Positions 49,405 to 58,349 of a DNA stretch of 64,000 nt are shown here, piece after piece. Location: the NCBI RefSeq assembly GCF_023155275.1, contig NZ_JALMUV010000010.1:62001-126000 (forward strand), given 5' to 3'. The notes below the pieces were generated by a model. It made no database searches. It saw only the letters and a list, made by a program, of their open reading frames with translations, and was not told the DNA's origin. Position 1 is the stretch's first letter. Every line of letters begins with the position of its first letter. Made by a program: the position numbers and the translations under genes. This stretch comes from Streptomyces rhizoryzae. GTDB lineage: Bacteria; Actinomycetota; Actinomycetes; Streptomycetales; Streptomycetaceae.

Positions 49405-49447
49405 GCAAAGGGGGCGGCACACCCCCGTGGCGTGCCGCCCCCTTTGC
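49405..49447 (-). terminator. Hairpin terminator after the YajQ gene
   Basis: A perfect 16-bp inverted repeat (49405–49420 against 49432–49447) lies 33 bases beyond the stop of the leftward YajQ gene. On the minus strand it ends in GCGTTC without a long T-run. Confidence 0.8.
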
Positions 49448-49480
49448 GCACCGCGCACCGCACGGCCCCTTCCGGGGCGC

Positions 49481-49969
49481 TCAGCGGTAGTTGACGAACT
49501 GGATCGCGAAGTCCAGGTCCTTGCCGCGCAGCAGCTGCTGCACCGCCTGGAGGTCGTCCCGGCTCTTGGAGCTGACCCGCAGCTCGTCGCCCTGCACCTG
49601 CGCCTTGACGCCCTTCGGCCCCTCATCGCGGATGATCTTGGCGACCTTCTTCGCGTTCTCCTGCGAGATCCCCTCCTGCATCGAGGCGGAGATCCGGTAC
49701 TCCTTGCCCGACGCCTGCGGTTCGCCGGCGTCCAGGGCCTTCAGCGAGATGCCGCGCTTGACCAGCTTGGACTGGAAGATGTCCAGGACGGCCTTCACCC
49801 GCTCCTCGGCGTTGGCCCGCATCTCGATCTTCTCGCCCGACCACTGGATGGACGCGTCCACGCCCTTGAAGTCGTAGCGCTGCGAGATCTCCTTGGCGGC
49901 CTGGTTGAGGGCGTTGTCGACCTCCTGCCGCTCGACCTTCGAGACGATGTCGAAACTGGAGTCGGCCAT
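49481..49969 (-). CDS. YajQ family nucleotide-binding protein
   Basis: A 162-residue protein of the YajQ/UPF0234 family. [54 protein letters not shown] and the C-terminal [11 protein letters not shown] match throughout. Some members bind cyclic di-GMP or tRNA/GTP; the role in actinobacteria is not clear. ATG 49969 gives the family start. It is divergent from tRNA-Tyr. Confidence 0.93.
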   Translation of the reverse strand: MADSSFDIVSKVERQEVDNALNQAAKEISQRYDFKGVDASIQWSGEKIEMRANAEERVKAVLDIFQSKLVKRGISLKALDAGEPQASGKEYRISASMQEGISQENAKKVAKIIRDEGPKGVKAQVQGDELRVSSKSRDDLQAVQQLLRGKDLDFAIQFVNYR

Positions 49970-50157
49970 CGTGGGTTGGCTCCTCGTACGTAGATCCATC
50001 AGAGATGCGGCCCTCGCGGACCGCCCGCCAAGCCTAGCCACCCGGCCAAGATCCAGCGCTGCGGAAGTGAGTGGCGGACCACCCCCTGCCATCGGGTATG
50101 GTTTACGTCGTTGCCAGGGAGCACCGCCGCACAGCGGGTCTCCCCGACGACACCCCC

Positions 50158-50239
50158 GGCGGTGTGCCCGAGCGGCCAAAGGGAGCAGACTGTAAATCTG
50201 CCGGCTCAGCCTTCCCAGGTTCGAATCCTGGCGCCGCCA
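50158..50239 (+). tRNA. tRNA-Tyr (GTA)
   Basis: An 82-base class II tRNA. The acceptor stem GGCGGTG (50158) pairs with CGCCGCC (50232–50238), there is a long variable arm, TTCGAATC in the T loop, and the anticodon GTA at 50192–50194. CCA is not encoded. A perfect hairpin terminator follows. Confidence 0.97.
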
Positions 50240-50245
50240 CAGCCC

Positions 50246-50287
50246 GAAGAGGCCCTGGATCGCAGCGATGCGTTCCAGGGCCTCTTC
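50246..50287 (+). terminator. Terminator of tRNA-Tyr
   Basis: A perfect 14-bp inverted repeat (50246–50259 against 50274–50287) begins 6 bases after the tRNA; the 3' arm ends CTCTTC. Confidence 0.85.
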
Positions 50288-50462
50288 TGCATGCGCCGAC
50301 GCCCCGCCGCGCCGCGGCCCGCGAGGCCGGCGGGCTCCCGCCGGCCACAGCAGCCCGCCTGACGGCCTGTCGGCGGCCGGGTACCGGGCAGGCCGCCCAG
50401 CGGCCGTCCGGGCGCCGCAGGCGCGCTCTCAGGGCCTTCCGGGGGCGTCCGCCGTCCGCGGC

Positions 50463-51125
50463 TCAGTGCGCGGCGACGTTCCGCACCGCGTCGGCCACCG
50501 GGACGTCCCCGCCGATCAGCTCCAGGGTCCGGCCGATCGTGCCGGGCTCGTCCAGCAGCGCCAGGAGGACGGCCGCCACGTCGTCCCGCGGCACCGCCCC
50601 GCGCCCGGTGGCGTCGGCCAGCGTCACCTGGCCGGTACCGGGGTCGTCGGTGAGCCGGCCGGGCCGCAGGATCGTCCAGTCCAGCCCGGCCCGGGCCCGT
50701 ACGTCGGCGTCCGCGGCGCCCTTGGCCCGCAGATAGGCGGCGAAGACCGGATCGGTGCCCTCCGGCGGCTCCCGGTCCGCGCCCATCGACGAGACCACCA
50801 CGAACCGCCGGACGCCCGCCGCCTCGGCCGCGTCCGCGAACAGCGTCGCCGCGCCCCGGTCCACCGTGTCCTTGCGCGCGGCCCCGCTGCCCGGCCCGGC
50901 GCCCGCCGCGAAGACCGCCGCGTCCGCGGCCTCCAGGTGCCGGGCGACATCGCTCACCGTCGCCGACTCCAGGTCGCAGACCACCGGTTCCGCCCCCGAG
51001 GCCAGCAGGTCGCCGGCCTGTTCCGGACGGCGGACGATGCCCGCCACCTCGTCCCCGCGTGCGTGCAGCAGCCGCTCCAGCCGCCGCGCGATCTGACCAT
51101 GTCCACCTGCGATGACAATGCGCAT
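50463..51125 (-). CDS. NAD(P)-binding SDR-like protein
   Basis: A 220-residue Rossmann-fold protein of the atypical SDR (NAD(P)H-binding, NmrA-like) class. The N-terminal dinucleotide motif is IAGGHGQIARRLERLL. The usual LDWTILRPGRLTDDPGTG segment is present, with no clear Tyr-x3-Lys catalytic pair beyond the Ser of VVVSSMGAD. Many such proteins are sugar epimerase-like or redox-sensing. ATG 51125 begins with the beta strand of the fold, as is typical. The biological role is unknown. Confidence 0.85.
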   Translation of the reverse strand: MRIVIAGGHGQIARRLERLLHARGDEVAGIVRRPEQAGDLLASGAEPVVCDLESATVSDVARHLEAADAAVFAAGAGPGSGAARKDTVDRGAATLFADAAEAAGVRRFVVVSSMGADREPPEGTDPVFAAYLRAKGAADADVRARAGLDWTILRPGRLTDDPGTGQVTLADATGRGAVPRDDVAAVLLALLDEPGTIGRTLELIGGDVPVADAVRNVAAH

Positions 51126-51182
51126 GCTGCCGACCGTACGCCGAACCGCCCCGGCGCACCCGGGGACCGGCCGGTGCGCCGG

Positions 51183-52439
51183 TCAGCGCTGCGACTGCCG
51201 GGGCAGCTCCAGCGCCACGTCCACCGCCGAGTCGCAGTACTCGCGCACCGCGCTGGTCCGCGCCACCACCCGCCCCCGGTGGACCACGATCCGGCTGTAC
51301 GCCAGCGACAGCACCCCGGCGATCCGCTCCCCGCGCACCGCCAGCAGCTCCGCCGGGAAGCCCGCCTCGACCCGCACCTCCGGCAGCCCCAGCGTGGCCC
51401 GCGCCGCCGCGCTCACCGCCTCGTACGCGGCCTCCGGAGTGGCCTCGCCCAGGGACGCCAGGAGGTACGCGGCCTCCAGGGGGTCCCCGCGGCCCACCGG
51501 GTTGGCCGCGTCCCGCAGCGCCCCGCTGCCCGCTGCCACCCGCACCCCGGCCGCCCGCAGCAGCCGCACCGGCGCCGGCCGCGACACCCGCGAACCGTTC
51601 CGCTCCAGACCCGTGCAGTCCCCCTGCGGCAGGCACACCACGGCCACGTCGGCCGCCGCCAGCTGCTCCGCCACCCGGGACGCCACGCTCCGCGGCATCC
51701 GGGCCATCCCGGCGCACGGCCCGATCGCCACGCCCGGCCGCAGCCCGCCGCACATCGCCGCGAACCGCGCCAGCCGCGCCGGATCGTCCCCGTCGGTGTG
51801 CAGGTCCACCGGGCAGCCGTGCTCCCCGGCCACCTCCAGGACGGTCTCCACGTACCCGGCCGGATCGGGGTCCAGGTCCGGGCAGCCGCCGATGACCGTG
51901 GCGCCCATCTTCACCGCGTCCCGCAGCAGCGCCACCCCGTTGGCCCCGGCCGCCCCGGTCAGCACCCGGGGCACCGCCACCGCGGCCAGGTCCGCCAGCC
52001 CGCGCAGCGCCCGGCGGGCCTGGAGGACCGCCTCCAGCGCGCGCAGGCCCCGGACGCCGCCGATCCGCACATGGCTCCGGGAGGCGGTGGCCCCGTGCCC
52101 CAGCTGGAGCAGCGCCGCCTCGGTGGTCCGGCGCTGGACGTCCTCGGGGGAGTCGGAGGCCGGCCCGTCCTCGTCGGCGGTCAGCGCGGTGTCGCAGTGC
52201 GCGTGCGGTTCGGCGGGCGCCGGGAGCAGCAGGTAGCCGGCGAGGTCCACCCGCGCGCCCTGCGGCGCCAGGCTCCCGGCGGTGCCGACGGCCTCGATGC
52301 GCCCGCCGCCCAGCCGCACGTCCACGGTGCGGCCGTCGGCGAGCCGGGCGCCGCACAGGACCAGCGCGCCGGAATCCGGCCGGGCGTACCGGCCGGCGCC
52401 CCCGGGCTTCCCCGGCTGCGGCGAACTGCTCTCGGACAT
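51183..52439 (-). CDS. Amidohydrolase-superfamily protein, probably lacking key metal ligands
   Basis: A 418-residue protein with the layout of cytosine deaminase-like amidohydrolases: a small beta-sandwich at both ends around a TIM barrel. The first metal motif is seen as EPHAHCDT (His79, His81), and VDLHTDGDD matches the mid-barrel His region. Where cytosine deaminase has a second His and the catalytic Asp, this protein reads IGPCAGMARM and GSGALRDAANPVG, so two ligands appear lost. It may be non-catalytic or use another mechanism. I recall similar streptomycete proteins with the same changes, so this is a subfamily and not a single broken gene. The upstream neighbour is a tRNA-Thr on the opposite strand. 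Confidence 0.78.
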   Translation of the reverse strand: MSESSSPQPGKPGGAGRYARPDSGALVLCGARLADGRTVDVRLGGGRIEAVGTAGSLAPQGARVDLAGYLLLPAPAEPHAHCDTALTADEDGPASDSPEDVQRRTTEAALLQLGHGATASRSHVRIGGVRGLRALEAVLQARRALRGLADLAAVAVPRVLTGAAGANGVALLRDAVKMGATVIGGCPDLDPDPAGYVETVLEVAGEHGCPVDLHTDGDDPARLARFAAMCGGLRPGVAIGPCAGMARMPRSVASRVAEQLAAADVAVVCLPQGDCTGLERNGSRVSRPAPVRLLRAAGVRVAAGSGALRDAANPVGRGDPLEAAYLLASLGEATPEAAYEAVSAAARATLGLPEVRVEAGFPAELLAVRGERIAGVLSLAYSRIVVHRGRVVARTSAVREYCDSAVDVALELPRQSQR

Positions 52440-52581
52440 CGCGCTCCTCGAAGCCCCGGGCGTGCAAGATCACGCAGCGTGGGTCCGAGCCTAGGGCGCG
52501 GCCGGGAGAGCGCCGCGCAGGCGCGGAATAGTCGTACCGGTGTGGTGCGGGGGGCCGGCGGGGCGCGACGCGGATTCGGAT

Positions 52582-52610
52582 TTCACGTTTGGCGGCGGGC
52601 CGTGTAATGT
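52582..52610 (+). promoter_or_regulatory. Promoter of the tRNA-Thr/tRNA-Met operon
   Basis: TTCACG (52582–52587) and TAATGT (52605–52610) are spaced 17 bp apart, a good match to the principal sigma factor consensus. The expected start lies a few bases before the tRNA-Thr 5' end at 52622. Confidence 0.7.
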
Positions 52611-52621
52611 CTTCCTCGCTC

Positions 52622-52694
52622 GCCCCAATAGCTCAGTCGGCAGAGCGTCTCCATGGTAAGGAGAAGGTCTACGGTTCGATTCCGTATTGGGGCT
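52622..52694 (+). tRNA. tRNA-Thr (GGT)
   Basis: A 73-base tRNA. The acceptor GCCCCAA pairs with TTGGGGC, the anticodon GGT is at 52655–52657 in the loop ATGGTAA, and the T loop is GTTCGATTC. CCA is not encoded. It is the first tRNA of a pair. Confidence 0.97.
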
Positions 52695-52695
52695 C

Positions 52696-52740
52696 TGATG
52701 TGTGGGGGACCTCGTCCTCGGACGAGGAACTCTCACATCA
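52696..52740 (+). other. Processing hairpin between the two tRNAs
   Basis: The 47-base spacer folds on itself: outer arms TGATGTG (52696–52702) and CACATCA (52734–52740), inner perfect arms CCTCGTCC (52710–52717) and GGACGAGG (52720–52727). Such spacer helices commonly guide tRNA precursor cleavage. Confidence 0.6.
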
Positions 52741-52741
52741 C

Positions 52742-52814
52742 AGCGGTGTAGCTCAGTCGGTAGAGCAAGCGGCTCATAATCGCTGTGTCACCGGTTCAAG
52801 TCCGGTCACCGCTA
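52742..52814 (+). tRNA. tRNA-Met (CAT), elongator type
   Basis: A 73-base tRNA. The acceptor AGCGGTG pairs with CACCGCT, and the anticodon CAT is at 52775–52777 in the loop CTCATAA. A paired A1–T72 and the lack of three GC pairs at the anticodon stem base argue for an elongator and not an initiator. Confidence 0.94.
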
Positions 52815-52819
52815 CTGAC

Positions 52820-52857
52820 AGTAGCCGATTGTGGGGTCGGTCCTCCGGTCGGCTACT
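52820..52857 (+). terminator. Hairpin between tRNA-Met and rpmG
   Basis: AGTAGCCGA (52820–52828) pairs with TCGGCTACT (52849–52857), followed by CTTCTAT. It may end tRNA transcription or attenuate entry into rpmG. Confidence 0.5.
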
Positions 52858-52903
52858 CTTCTATGCGTTAGTATCGCCTACCTGTTCGTCAAGGAGCACT
52901 CAC

Positions 52904-53068
52904 GTGGCTGCCACCGACGTCCGCCCGAAGATCACGCTGGCCTGCGTGGAGTGCAAGGAGCGGAACTACATCACCAAGAAGAACCGGCGCAACGACCCGG
53001 ATCGCCTGGAGATGAAGAAGCACTGCCCTCGCTGCAACTCGCACACCGCGCACCGCGAGACGCGATAA
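52904..53068 (+). CDS. rpmG: 50S ribosomal protein L33
   Basis: A 54-residue zinc-binding (C+) form of L33. Its two cysteine pairs are CVEC and CPRC. GTG 52904 follows AAGGAG. The tRNA–rpmG order and small size are typical. It is followed, after 85 bases, by the HadA/HadB-like pair. Confidence 0.97.
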   Translation: MAATDVRPKITLACVECKERNYITKKNRRNDPDRLEMKKHCPRCNSHTAHRETR

Positions 53069-53153
53069 CTCAGGCTCGTCCGTGAGGCCGTCCCCATTTC
53101 CTGGGGGCGGCCTCGCGGCTTTGGCACACCAGTACAGGGAGGTTGCGAGCCCC

Positions 53154-53609
53154 ATGGCGCTCGACCAGTCATTCGTCGGACGCACGTACCCGCCCACCGA
53201 CCCGTACGAGGTCGGCCGGGAAAAGATCCGCGAATTCGCCGAGGCGATCGGTGACACCAACCCCGCTCACACCGACACCGAAGCCGCCAAGGCGCTCGGG
53301 TACCCGGATGTGATCGCGCCGCCGACCTTTGTGTTCGCCATCACGTTCAAGGCCGCCGGTGTGGTCGTCGCCGACCCGCAACTGGGGCTCGACTACAGCC
53401 GGGTGGTCCACGGCGACCAGAAGTTCGTCTACCGGCGGCCGGTGCGCGCCGGGGACCGGCTGACCGTGACCTCCACCATCGAGTCCGTCAAGACGATGGC
53501 CGGCAACGAGATCGTCGACATCCGCGGCGAGGTGCACGACGAGGCCGGCGAGCACGTGGTGACCACCTTCATCAAACTCGTCGCCCGGCGCGCTGAGGAG
53601 GAAGCCTGA
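53154..53609 (+). CDS. HadA-like MaoC-domain protein
   Basis: A 151-residue hotdog-fold protein of the group related to the HadA subunit of mycobacterial hydroxyacyl-ACP dehydratase. IREFAEAIGDTNPAHTDTE, GYPDVIAPPTFVFA and GDQKFVYRRPVRAGD match. The Asp and His of the hydratase dyad region (GDTNPAH) appear kept. It is followed after one base by the HadB-like gene; the two probably form a heterodimer acting in fatty acid or related chain elongation. ATG 53154 has an AGGGAGG site. Confidence 0.88.
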   Translation: MALDQSFVGRTYPPTDPYEVGREKIREFAEAIGDTNPAHTDTEAAKALGYPDVIAPPTFVFAITFKAAGVVVADPQLGLDYSRVVHGDQKFVYRRPVRAGDRLTVTSTIESVKTMAGNEIVDIRGEVHDEAGEHVVTTFIKLVARRAEEEA

Positions 53610-53610
53610 G

Positions 53611-54045
53611 ATGACCGCGCAGATCTCCTACGACGACGTCGAGGTCGGCACCGAACTCCCGGCGCAGTCCTTCCCCGTGACCCGCGCCACGCTCGTCCAG
53701 TACGCCGGCGCCTCCGGGGACTTCAACCCGATCCACTGGAACGAGAAGTTCGCCAAGGAGGTCGGGCTGCCGGACGTCATCGCGCACGGCATGTTCACCA
53801 TGGCCTCGGCGATCCGGGTGGTCACCGACTGGGTGGGCGACCCGGGCGCGGTCGCCGAGTACGGCGTCCGCTTCACCAAGCCCGTCGTCGTCCCCGATGA
53901 CGGCACCGGCGCGCTGATCGAGGTCAGCGCCACCGTCGCGGCCAAGCTCGACGACGCCGAGCGGACCGTCCGGGTCGACCTCACGGCCAAGAGCGCGGGC
54001 CAGAAGGTGCTGGGCATGTCCCGCGCGGTGGTCAAGCTCGCCTGA
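53611..54045 (+). CDS. HadB-like MaoC-domain dehydratase
   Basis: A 144-residue hotdog-fold hydratase. The catalytic Asp–His dyad is in YAGASGDFNPIHWNEKFA, followed by LPDVIAHGMFTMA. This is the expected catalytic partner of the preceding HadA-like protein, as in mycobacterial HadAB. Streptomycetes do not make mycolic acids, so a role in ordinary fatty acid synthesis or another acyl substrate is likely. Confidence 0.9.
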   Translation: MTAQISYDDVEVGTELPAQSFPVTRATLVQYAGASGDFNPIHWNEKFAKEVGLPDVIAHGMFTMASAIRVVTDWVGDPGAVAEYGVRFTKPVVVPDDGTGALIEVSATVAAKLDDAERTVRVDLTAKSAGQKVLGMSRAVVKLA

Positions 54046-54091
54046 GACGGGCGCGGGGGGCGGCCGGCCCGGTACCGCCGGACCGCCCCCG

Positions 54092-54097
54092 TACCCT
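54092..54097 (+). promoter_or_regulatory. Possible −10 element of murB (leaderless)
   Basis: TACCCT ends seven bases before GTG 54105, and no ribosome binding site is visible, which fits a leaderless transcript. A clear −35 was not found. Confidence 0.35.
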
Positions 54098-54104
54098 TGG
54101 GCGG

Positions 54105-55169
54105 GTGCAGGAACGCCACGTAGCAGAGAACGCCCCGCTCGCCCCGCTGACCACCTTCCGCCTGGGCGGCCCCGCGAACCGGCTCGTCACGGCCACCACC
54201 GACGACGAGGTGATCGCGGCCGTCCGCGAGGCCGACGACACCGGCACCCCGCTGCTGATCATCGGCGGCGGCAGCAACCTCGTCATCGGCGACAAGGGCT
54301 TCGACGGCACGGCCCTGCGCCTGGCCACCCGCGGCTTCGCCCTCGACGGCACCGCGCTGGAGCTCGCCGCCGGCGAGAACTGGTCCGACGCCGTCGCCCG
54401 CACCGTCGGGGCCGGGCTGGCCGGCGTCGAGTGCCTGGCCGGCATCCCCGGCTCGGCCGGCGCCACCCCGATCCAGAACGTCGGCGCCTACGGCCAGGAC
54501 GTCTCCGAGACCCTCACCGAGGTCGTCGCCTACGACCGGCGCGCCGGCGAGACGGTCACCCTCTCCGCCGCCGAGTGCGGCTTCTCCTACCGCCACAGCC
54601 GCTTCAAGCAGCACCCGGACCGCTTCGTGGTGCTGCGGGTGCGGTTCGCCCTGGAGGACGCCGGCGGGCTCTCCGCGCCCGTGCGCTACGAGCAGACGGC
54701 CCGCGCGCTGGGCGTGGCCACGGGGGAGCGGGTGCCGCTCGCCACGGCCCGGGAGACCGTCCTTGCGCTGCGGGCCGGCAAGGGCATGGTGCTGGACCCC
54801 GACGACCACGACACCTGGTCGGCCGGCTCGTTCTTCACCAACCCGGTCCTCACCGAGGCCGAGCACGCCGAGCTGGTCCGGCGCGTCCGGGAGCGGCTGG
54901 GCCCGGACGCCGCGCCGCCGGCCTTCCCCGACGGCGACGGCCGGGTGAAGACCTCGGCGGCCTGGCTCATCGACCGGGCCGGCTTCGGGAAGGGCTACGG
55001 CAGCGGCCCGGCCCGGATCTCCACCAAGCACACCCTGGCGCTGACCAACCGGGGCGAGGCCACCACCGAGGACCTGCTCGCGCTGGCCCGCGAGGTGCGC
55101 GACGGCGTCCGGGACGCCTTCGGCGTCACGCTCGTCAACGAGCCGGTCACGGTCGGCGTCAGCCTGTAG
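54105..55169 (+). CDS. murB: UDP-N-acetylenolpyruvoylglucosamine reductase
   Basis: A 354-residue FAD enzyme that reduces UDP-GlcNAc-enolpyruvate to UDP-MurNAc, the second committed step of peptidoglycan precursor synthesis in the cytoplasm. FAD-binding motifs are GGGSNLVIGDKGFDG and AGIPGSAGATPIQNVGAYGQ. The catalytic Ser is in WSAGSFFTNPVL, and the C-terminal Glu region is LVNEPVTVG. The length and start fit the family. Confidence 0.96.
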   Translation: MQERHVAENAPLAPLTTFRLGGPANRLVTATTDDEVIAAVREADDTGTPLLIIGGGSNLVIGDKGFDGTALRLATRGFALDGTALELAAGENWSDAVARTVGAGLAGVECLAGIPGSAGATPIQNVGAYGQDVSETLTEVVAYDRRAGETVTLSAAECGFSYRHSRFKQHPDRFVVLRVRFALEDAGGLSAPVRYEQTARALGVATGERVPLATARETVLALRAGKGMVLDPDDHDTWSAGSFFTNPVLTEAEHAELVRRVRERLGPDAAPPAFPDGDGRVKTSAAWLIDRAGFGKGYGSGPARISTKHTLALTNRGEATTEDLLALAREVRDGVRDAFGVTLVNEPVTVGVSL

Positions 55170-55224
55170 CGGCCGGGGCCGAGCCCCGGCCGGCAGCGGG
55201 CCCCAGCGGGCCCCCAGCGGCCTG

Positions 55225-56253
55225 CTACGGCGCCGGGGCGGCCAGCCAGGCGTCGATGTCCGCGAGGATCGCCCGGCGGTCCTCCTCGGGCGCCCTGGAG
55301 GCCCGTACGGACTGCCGGGCCAGCTCGGCCAGTTCGGTGTCGGTGAAGCCGTGCGCGGTGCGGGCCAGCTCGTACTGGGCGGCCAGCCGGGAGCCGAACA
55401 GCAGCGGGTCGTCGGCGCCCAGCGCCATCGGGACGCCCGCCTCGTAGAACGTCCGCAGCGGCACGTCCTCCGGCTTCCCGTAGACCCCCAGGGCCACGTT
55501 GGACGCCGGGCACACCTCGCAGGTCACCCCGCGGGCGGCCAGCCGGCGCAGCAGCGCCGGGTCCTCCGCGGCCCGCACCCCGTGTCCGATCCGGGCGGCG
55601 TGCAGGTCGTCCAGGCAGTCCCGGACGCTCGCCGGGCCGGACAGCTCCCCACCGTGCGGCGCCGACAGCAGCCCGCCCTCCCGGGCGATGGCGAAGGCCC
55701 GGTCGAAGTCCCGGGCCAGGCCCCGCCGTTCGTCGTTGGAGAGCCCGAAGCCCACCACCCCGCGGTCGGCGTGCCGGACCGCCAGCCGGGCCAGGGTGCG
55801 GGCGTCCAGCGGGTGCTTCATGCGGTTGGCGGCCACCAGGACGCGGATGCCCAGCCCGGTGTGGCGGGCGGCCCGGTCCACCGCGTCCAGGATGATCTCC
55901 AGCGCCGGGATCAGCCCGCCCAGCCGCGGCGCGTACGAGGTCGGGTCGACCTGGATCTCCAGCCAGCGGGAGCCGTCCCGGACGTCCTCCTCGGCGGCCT
56001 CCCGGACCAGCCGCTGGATGTCCTCGGGGGAGCGCAGGCAGGACCGGGCGATGTCGTAGAGCCGCTGGAAGCGGAACCAGCCGCGCTCGTCGGTGGCGCT
56101 CAGCCGGGGCGGCTCCCCGCTCCTGAGCGCGTCCGGCAGGTGGACGCCGTACTTGTCGGCGAGGTCCAGCAGCGTCGCCGGCCGCATCGAGCCGGTGAAG
56201 TGCAGGTGCAGATGGGCCTTCGGCAGTTGACGCAGATCACGAGCACGCTCCAT
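55225..56253 (-). CDS. add: Adenosine deaminase
   Basis: A 342-residue zinc enzyme converting (deoxy)adenosine to inosine for purine salvage. Metal and catalytic motifs are KAHLHLHFTGSM, SAPHGGELSGP with the catalytic Glu, ARIGHGV and MALGADDPLLF with the paired Asp. ATG 56253 is preferred to GTG 56271, six codons upstream. CAATAT lies six bases before the ATG and there is no ribosome binding site, so the mRNA may be leaderless. Confidence 0.92.
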   Translation of the reverse strand: MERARDLRQLPKAHLHLHFTGSMRPATLLDLADKYGVHLPDALRSGEPPRLSATDERGWFRFQRLYDIARSCLRSPEDIQRLVREAAEEDVRDGSRWLEIQVDPTSYAPRLGGLIPALEIILDAVDRAARHTGLGIRVLVAANRMKHPLDARTLARLAVRHADRGVVGFGLSNDERRGLARDFDRAFAIAREGGLLSAPHGGELSGPASVRDCLDDLHAARIGHGVRAAEDPALLRRLAARGVTCEVCPASNVALGVYGKPEDVPLRTFYEAGVPMALGADDPLLFGSRLAAQYELARTAHGFTDTELAELARQSVRASRAPEEDRRAILADIDAWLAAPAP

Positions 56254-56372
56254 CCGCAGATATTGCCGCACCCGGCCGCCACCGGGACACCCCCCGCCCC
56301 GAACGAAGGGACCGCCGCAAAGGCGTGCGGGGCCGGACGGCGCCGGCCCCGCGTCCCCCTGCGACGGGTCGG

Positions 56373-57608
56373 CTACTTGGCCTCGGCCAGCAGCTTCTGG
56401 ATCCGGGAGACGCCCTCGGCCAGGTCCTCGTCGCCCAGCGCGTAGGACAGCCGCAGGTAGCCGGGGGTGCCGAACGCCTCACCCGGGACGACGGCGACCT
56501 CCGCCTCCTCCAGGATCAGCTCCGCCAGCTCCACGCTGGACTGCGGGCGCTTGCCGCGGATCTCCTTGCCGAGCAGCCCCTTGACCGACGGGTAGGCGTA
56601 GAACGCGCCCTCCGGCTCCGGGCACAGCACGCCGTCGATCTCGTTGAGCATCCGCACGATCGTCCGGCGGCGCCGGTCGAAGGCGGTCTTCATCTCCTCG
56701 ACGGCCGCCAGGTCGCCGCTGACCGCCGCGATCGCCGCGGCCTGCGCCACGTTGGAGACGTTGGAGGTGGCGTGCGACTGGAGGTTGGTGGCCGCCTTGA
56801 TGACGTCCTTGGGGCCGATCGCCCAGCCCACCCGCCAGCCGGTCATCGCGTACGTCTTGGCCACGCCGTTGACGACGATGCACTTGTCGCGCAGCTCGGG
56901 CACCACCACCGGCAGCGAGGAGAACGCGGCGTCGCCGTAGACCAGGTGCTCGTAGATCTCGTCGGTCAGCACCCACAGACCGTGCTCGGCGGCCCAGCGG
57001 CCGATCGCCTCGACCTGCTCGCGGGGGTAGACCGCGCCGGTCGGGTTGGACGGCGAGACGAAGAGCAGCACCTTGGTGCGCTCGGTGCGGGCCGCCTCCA
57101 GCTGCTCGACGGACACGCGGTAGCCGGTGGTCTCGTCGGCGACCACCTCGACCGGCTCGCCGCCGGCCAGCCGGATCGACTCCGGGTACGTGGTCCAGTA
57201 CGGCGCCGGGACGATGACCTCGTCACCCGGGTCCAGGATCGCGGCGAACGCCTCGTAGATGGCCTGCTTGCCGCCATTGGTGACCAGGACGTTCGCGGCC
57301 TCGATCTCGAAGCCGGAGTCGCGCCGCGTCTTCTCGACGATCGCGTTCTTCAGCTCCGGGAGCCCGCCGGCCGGGGTGTAGCGGTGGAACTTCGGGTTGC
57401 GGCACGCCTCGACCGCCGCCTCGACGATGTAGCCGGGCGTGGGGAAGTCGGGCTCGCCGGCGCCGAAGCCGATCACCGGGCGCCCGGCGGCCTTGAGGGC
57501 CTTGGCCTTGGCGTCGACGGCGAGGGTGGCGGACTCGGAGATCGAACCGACCCGGACGGAGACCCGGCGGTCGGCGGGGGACGATGCGGAGGGAGTTGCA
57601 GCGCTCAT
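56373..57608 (-). CDS. aspC: Aspartate aminotransferase (class I, PLP-dependent)
   Basis: A 411-residue class I aminotransferase. The PLP-binding Lys lies in [17 protein letters not shown], the substrate Asn in [14 protein letters not shown], and the C-terminal Arg in [15 protein letters not shown]. The early [15 protein letters not shown] region marks the I-gamma subgroup of bacterial aspartate aminotransferases; some members also make prephenate transamination products. ATG 57608 is chosen for a family-like start; upstream sequence is the divergent tRNA-Trp region. Confidence 0.93.
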   Translation of the reverse strand: MSAATPSASSPADRRVSVRVGSISESATLAVDAKAKALKAAGRPVIGFGAGEPDFPTPGYIVEAAVEACRNPKFHRYTPAGGLPELKNAIVEKTRRDSGFEIEAANVLVTNGGKQAIYEAFAAILDPGDEVIVPAPYWTTYPESIRLAGGEPVEVVADETTGYRVSVEQLEAARTERTKVLLFVSPSNPTGAVYPREQVEAIGRWAAEHGLWVLTDEIYEHLVYGDAAFSSLPVVVPELRDKCIVVNGVAKTYAMTGWRVGWAIGPKDVIKAATNLQSHATSNVSNVAQAAAIAAVSGDLAAVEEMKTAFDRRRRTIVRMLNEIDGVLCPEPEGAFYAYPSVKGLLGKEIRGKRPQSSVELAELILEEAEVAVVPGEAFGTPGYLRLSYALGDEDLAEGVSRIQKLLAEAK

Positions 57609-57800
57609 ACAGGCATCGTCGCAGACCGGCACCGGGCCCGGTACACGGGTTTCGAGGGGTGGTACGCGGCGGTACGGGAGGTTCCTGTTCGACGCCCGGC
57701 CCCGAACCACGTACACTCGCTGACCGTTGGCTCCCACCGGGTCGCCGCGGCACACGACGTAGTGCAGTCGCCCGCATGCGGTAGGTTGGGAGAACCACAA

Positions 57801-57873
57801 AGGGTCGTAGCTCAATTGGTAGAGCACTGGTCTCCAAAACCAGCGGTTGGGGGTTCAAGTCCCTCCGGCCCTG
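57801..57873 (+). tRNA. tRNA-Trp (CCA)
   Basis: A 73-base tRNA. The acceptor AGGGTCG pairs with CGGCCCT, the anticodon CCA is at 57834–57836, and the T loop is GTTCAAGTC. It precedes secE by 108 bases, the standard order in actinobacteria. Confidence 0.97.
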
Positions 57874-57981
57874 CTACACGCACTTCGTTCACCGAGTGCG
57901 TGCACGCGTACGTACGAAATGCACCGCCGTGCGGCCGGGCCGGGCGCGGCACGGCCACGACCCGGATTCAGGTGAGGACGA

Positions 57982-58278
57982 GTGACGGACGCCCTGGGCT
58001 CCATCGACATGCCTGAGCGCGGTCGTTCCGAGGACAGCACCCCGGAATCCCAGAAGAAGCCCCGCCGCGGTGGCAAGCGCGGCAAGAAGGGGCCTTTCGC
58101 GCGTCTCGCGCTCTTCTACCGCCAGATCATCGCGGAGCTCCGCAAGGTCGTCTGGCCCACGCGCGGCCAGCTGTCGTCGTACACCACCGTGGTGATCGTC
58201 TTCGTAGCCATCATCATTGGTCTCGTAACCGTGATTGACTTGGGAATCAACCGAGTCGTCGGGTACGTCTTCGGCTGA
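57982..58278 (+). CDS. secE: Preprotein translocase subunit SecE
   Basis: A 98-residue single-pass membrane protein that clamps SecY. A basic cytoplasmic N-terminus ([15 protein letters not shown]) leads to the conserved [17 protein letters not shown] amphipathic helix, then one transmembrane helix. GTG 57982 is the start. It lies directly upstream of nusG and is probably in one operon with it. Confidence 0.96.
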   Translation: MTDALGSIDMPERGRSEDSTPESQKKPRRGGKRGKKGPFARLALFYRQIIAELRKVVWPTRGQLSSYTTVVIVFVAIIIGLVTVIDLGINRVVGYVFG

Positions 58279-58349
58279 TCCCGCGGAGGGGTGCCTCTGC
58301 GGGTGGCCCTCGCACGTTCAACCCCTTGAAGCAAGGAAGAAGCAGCCAC

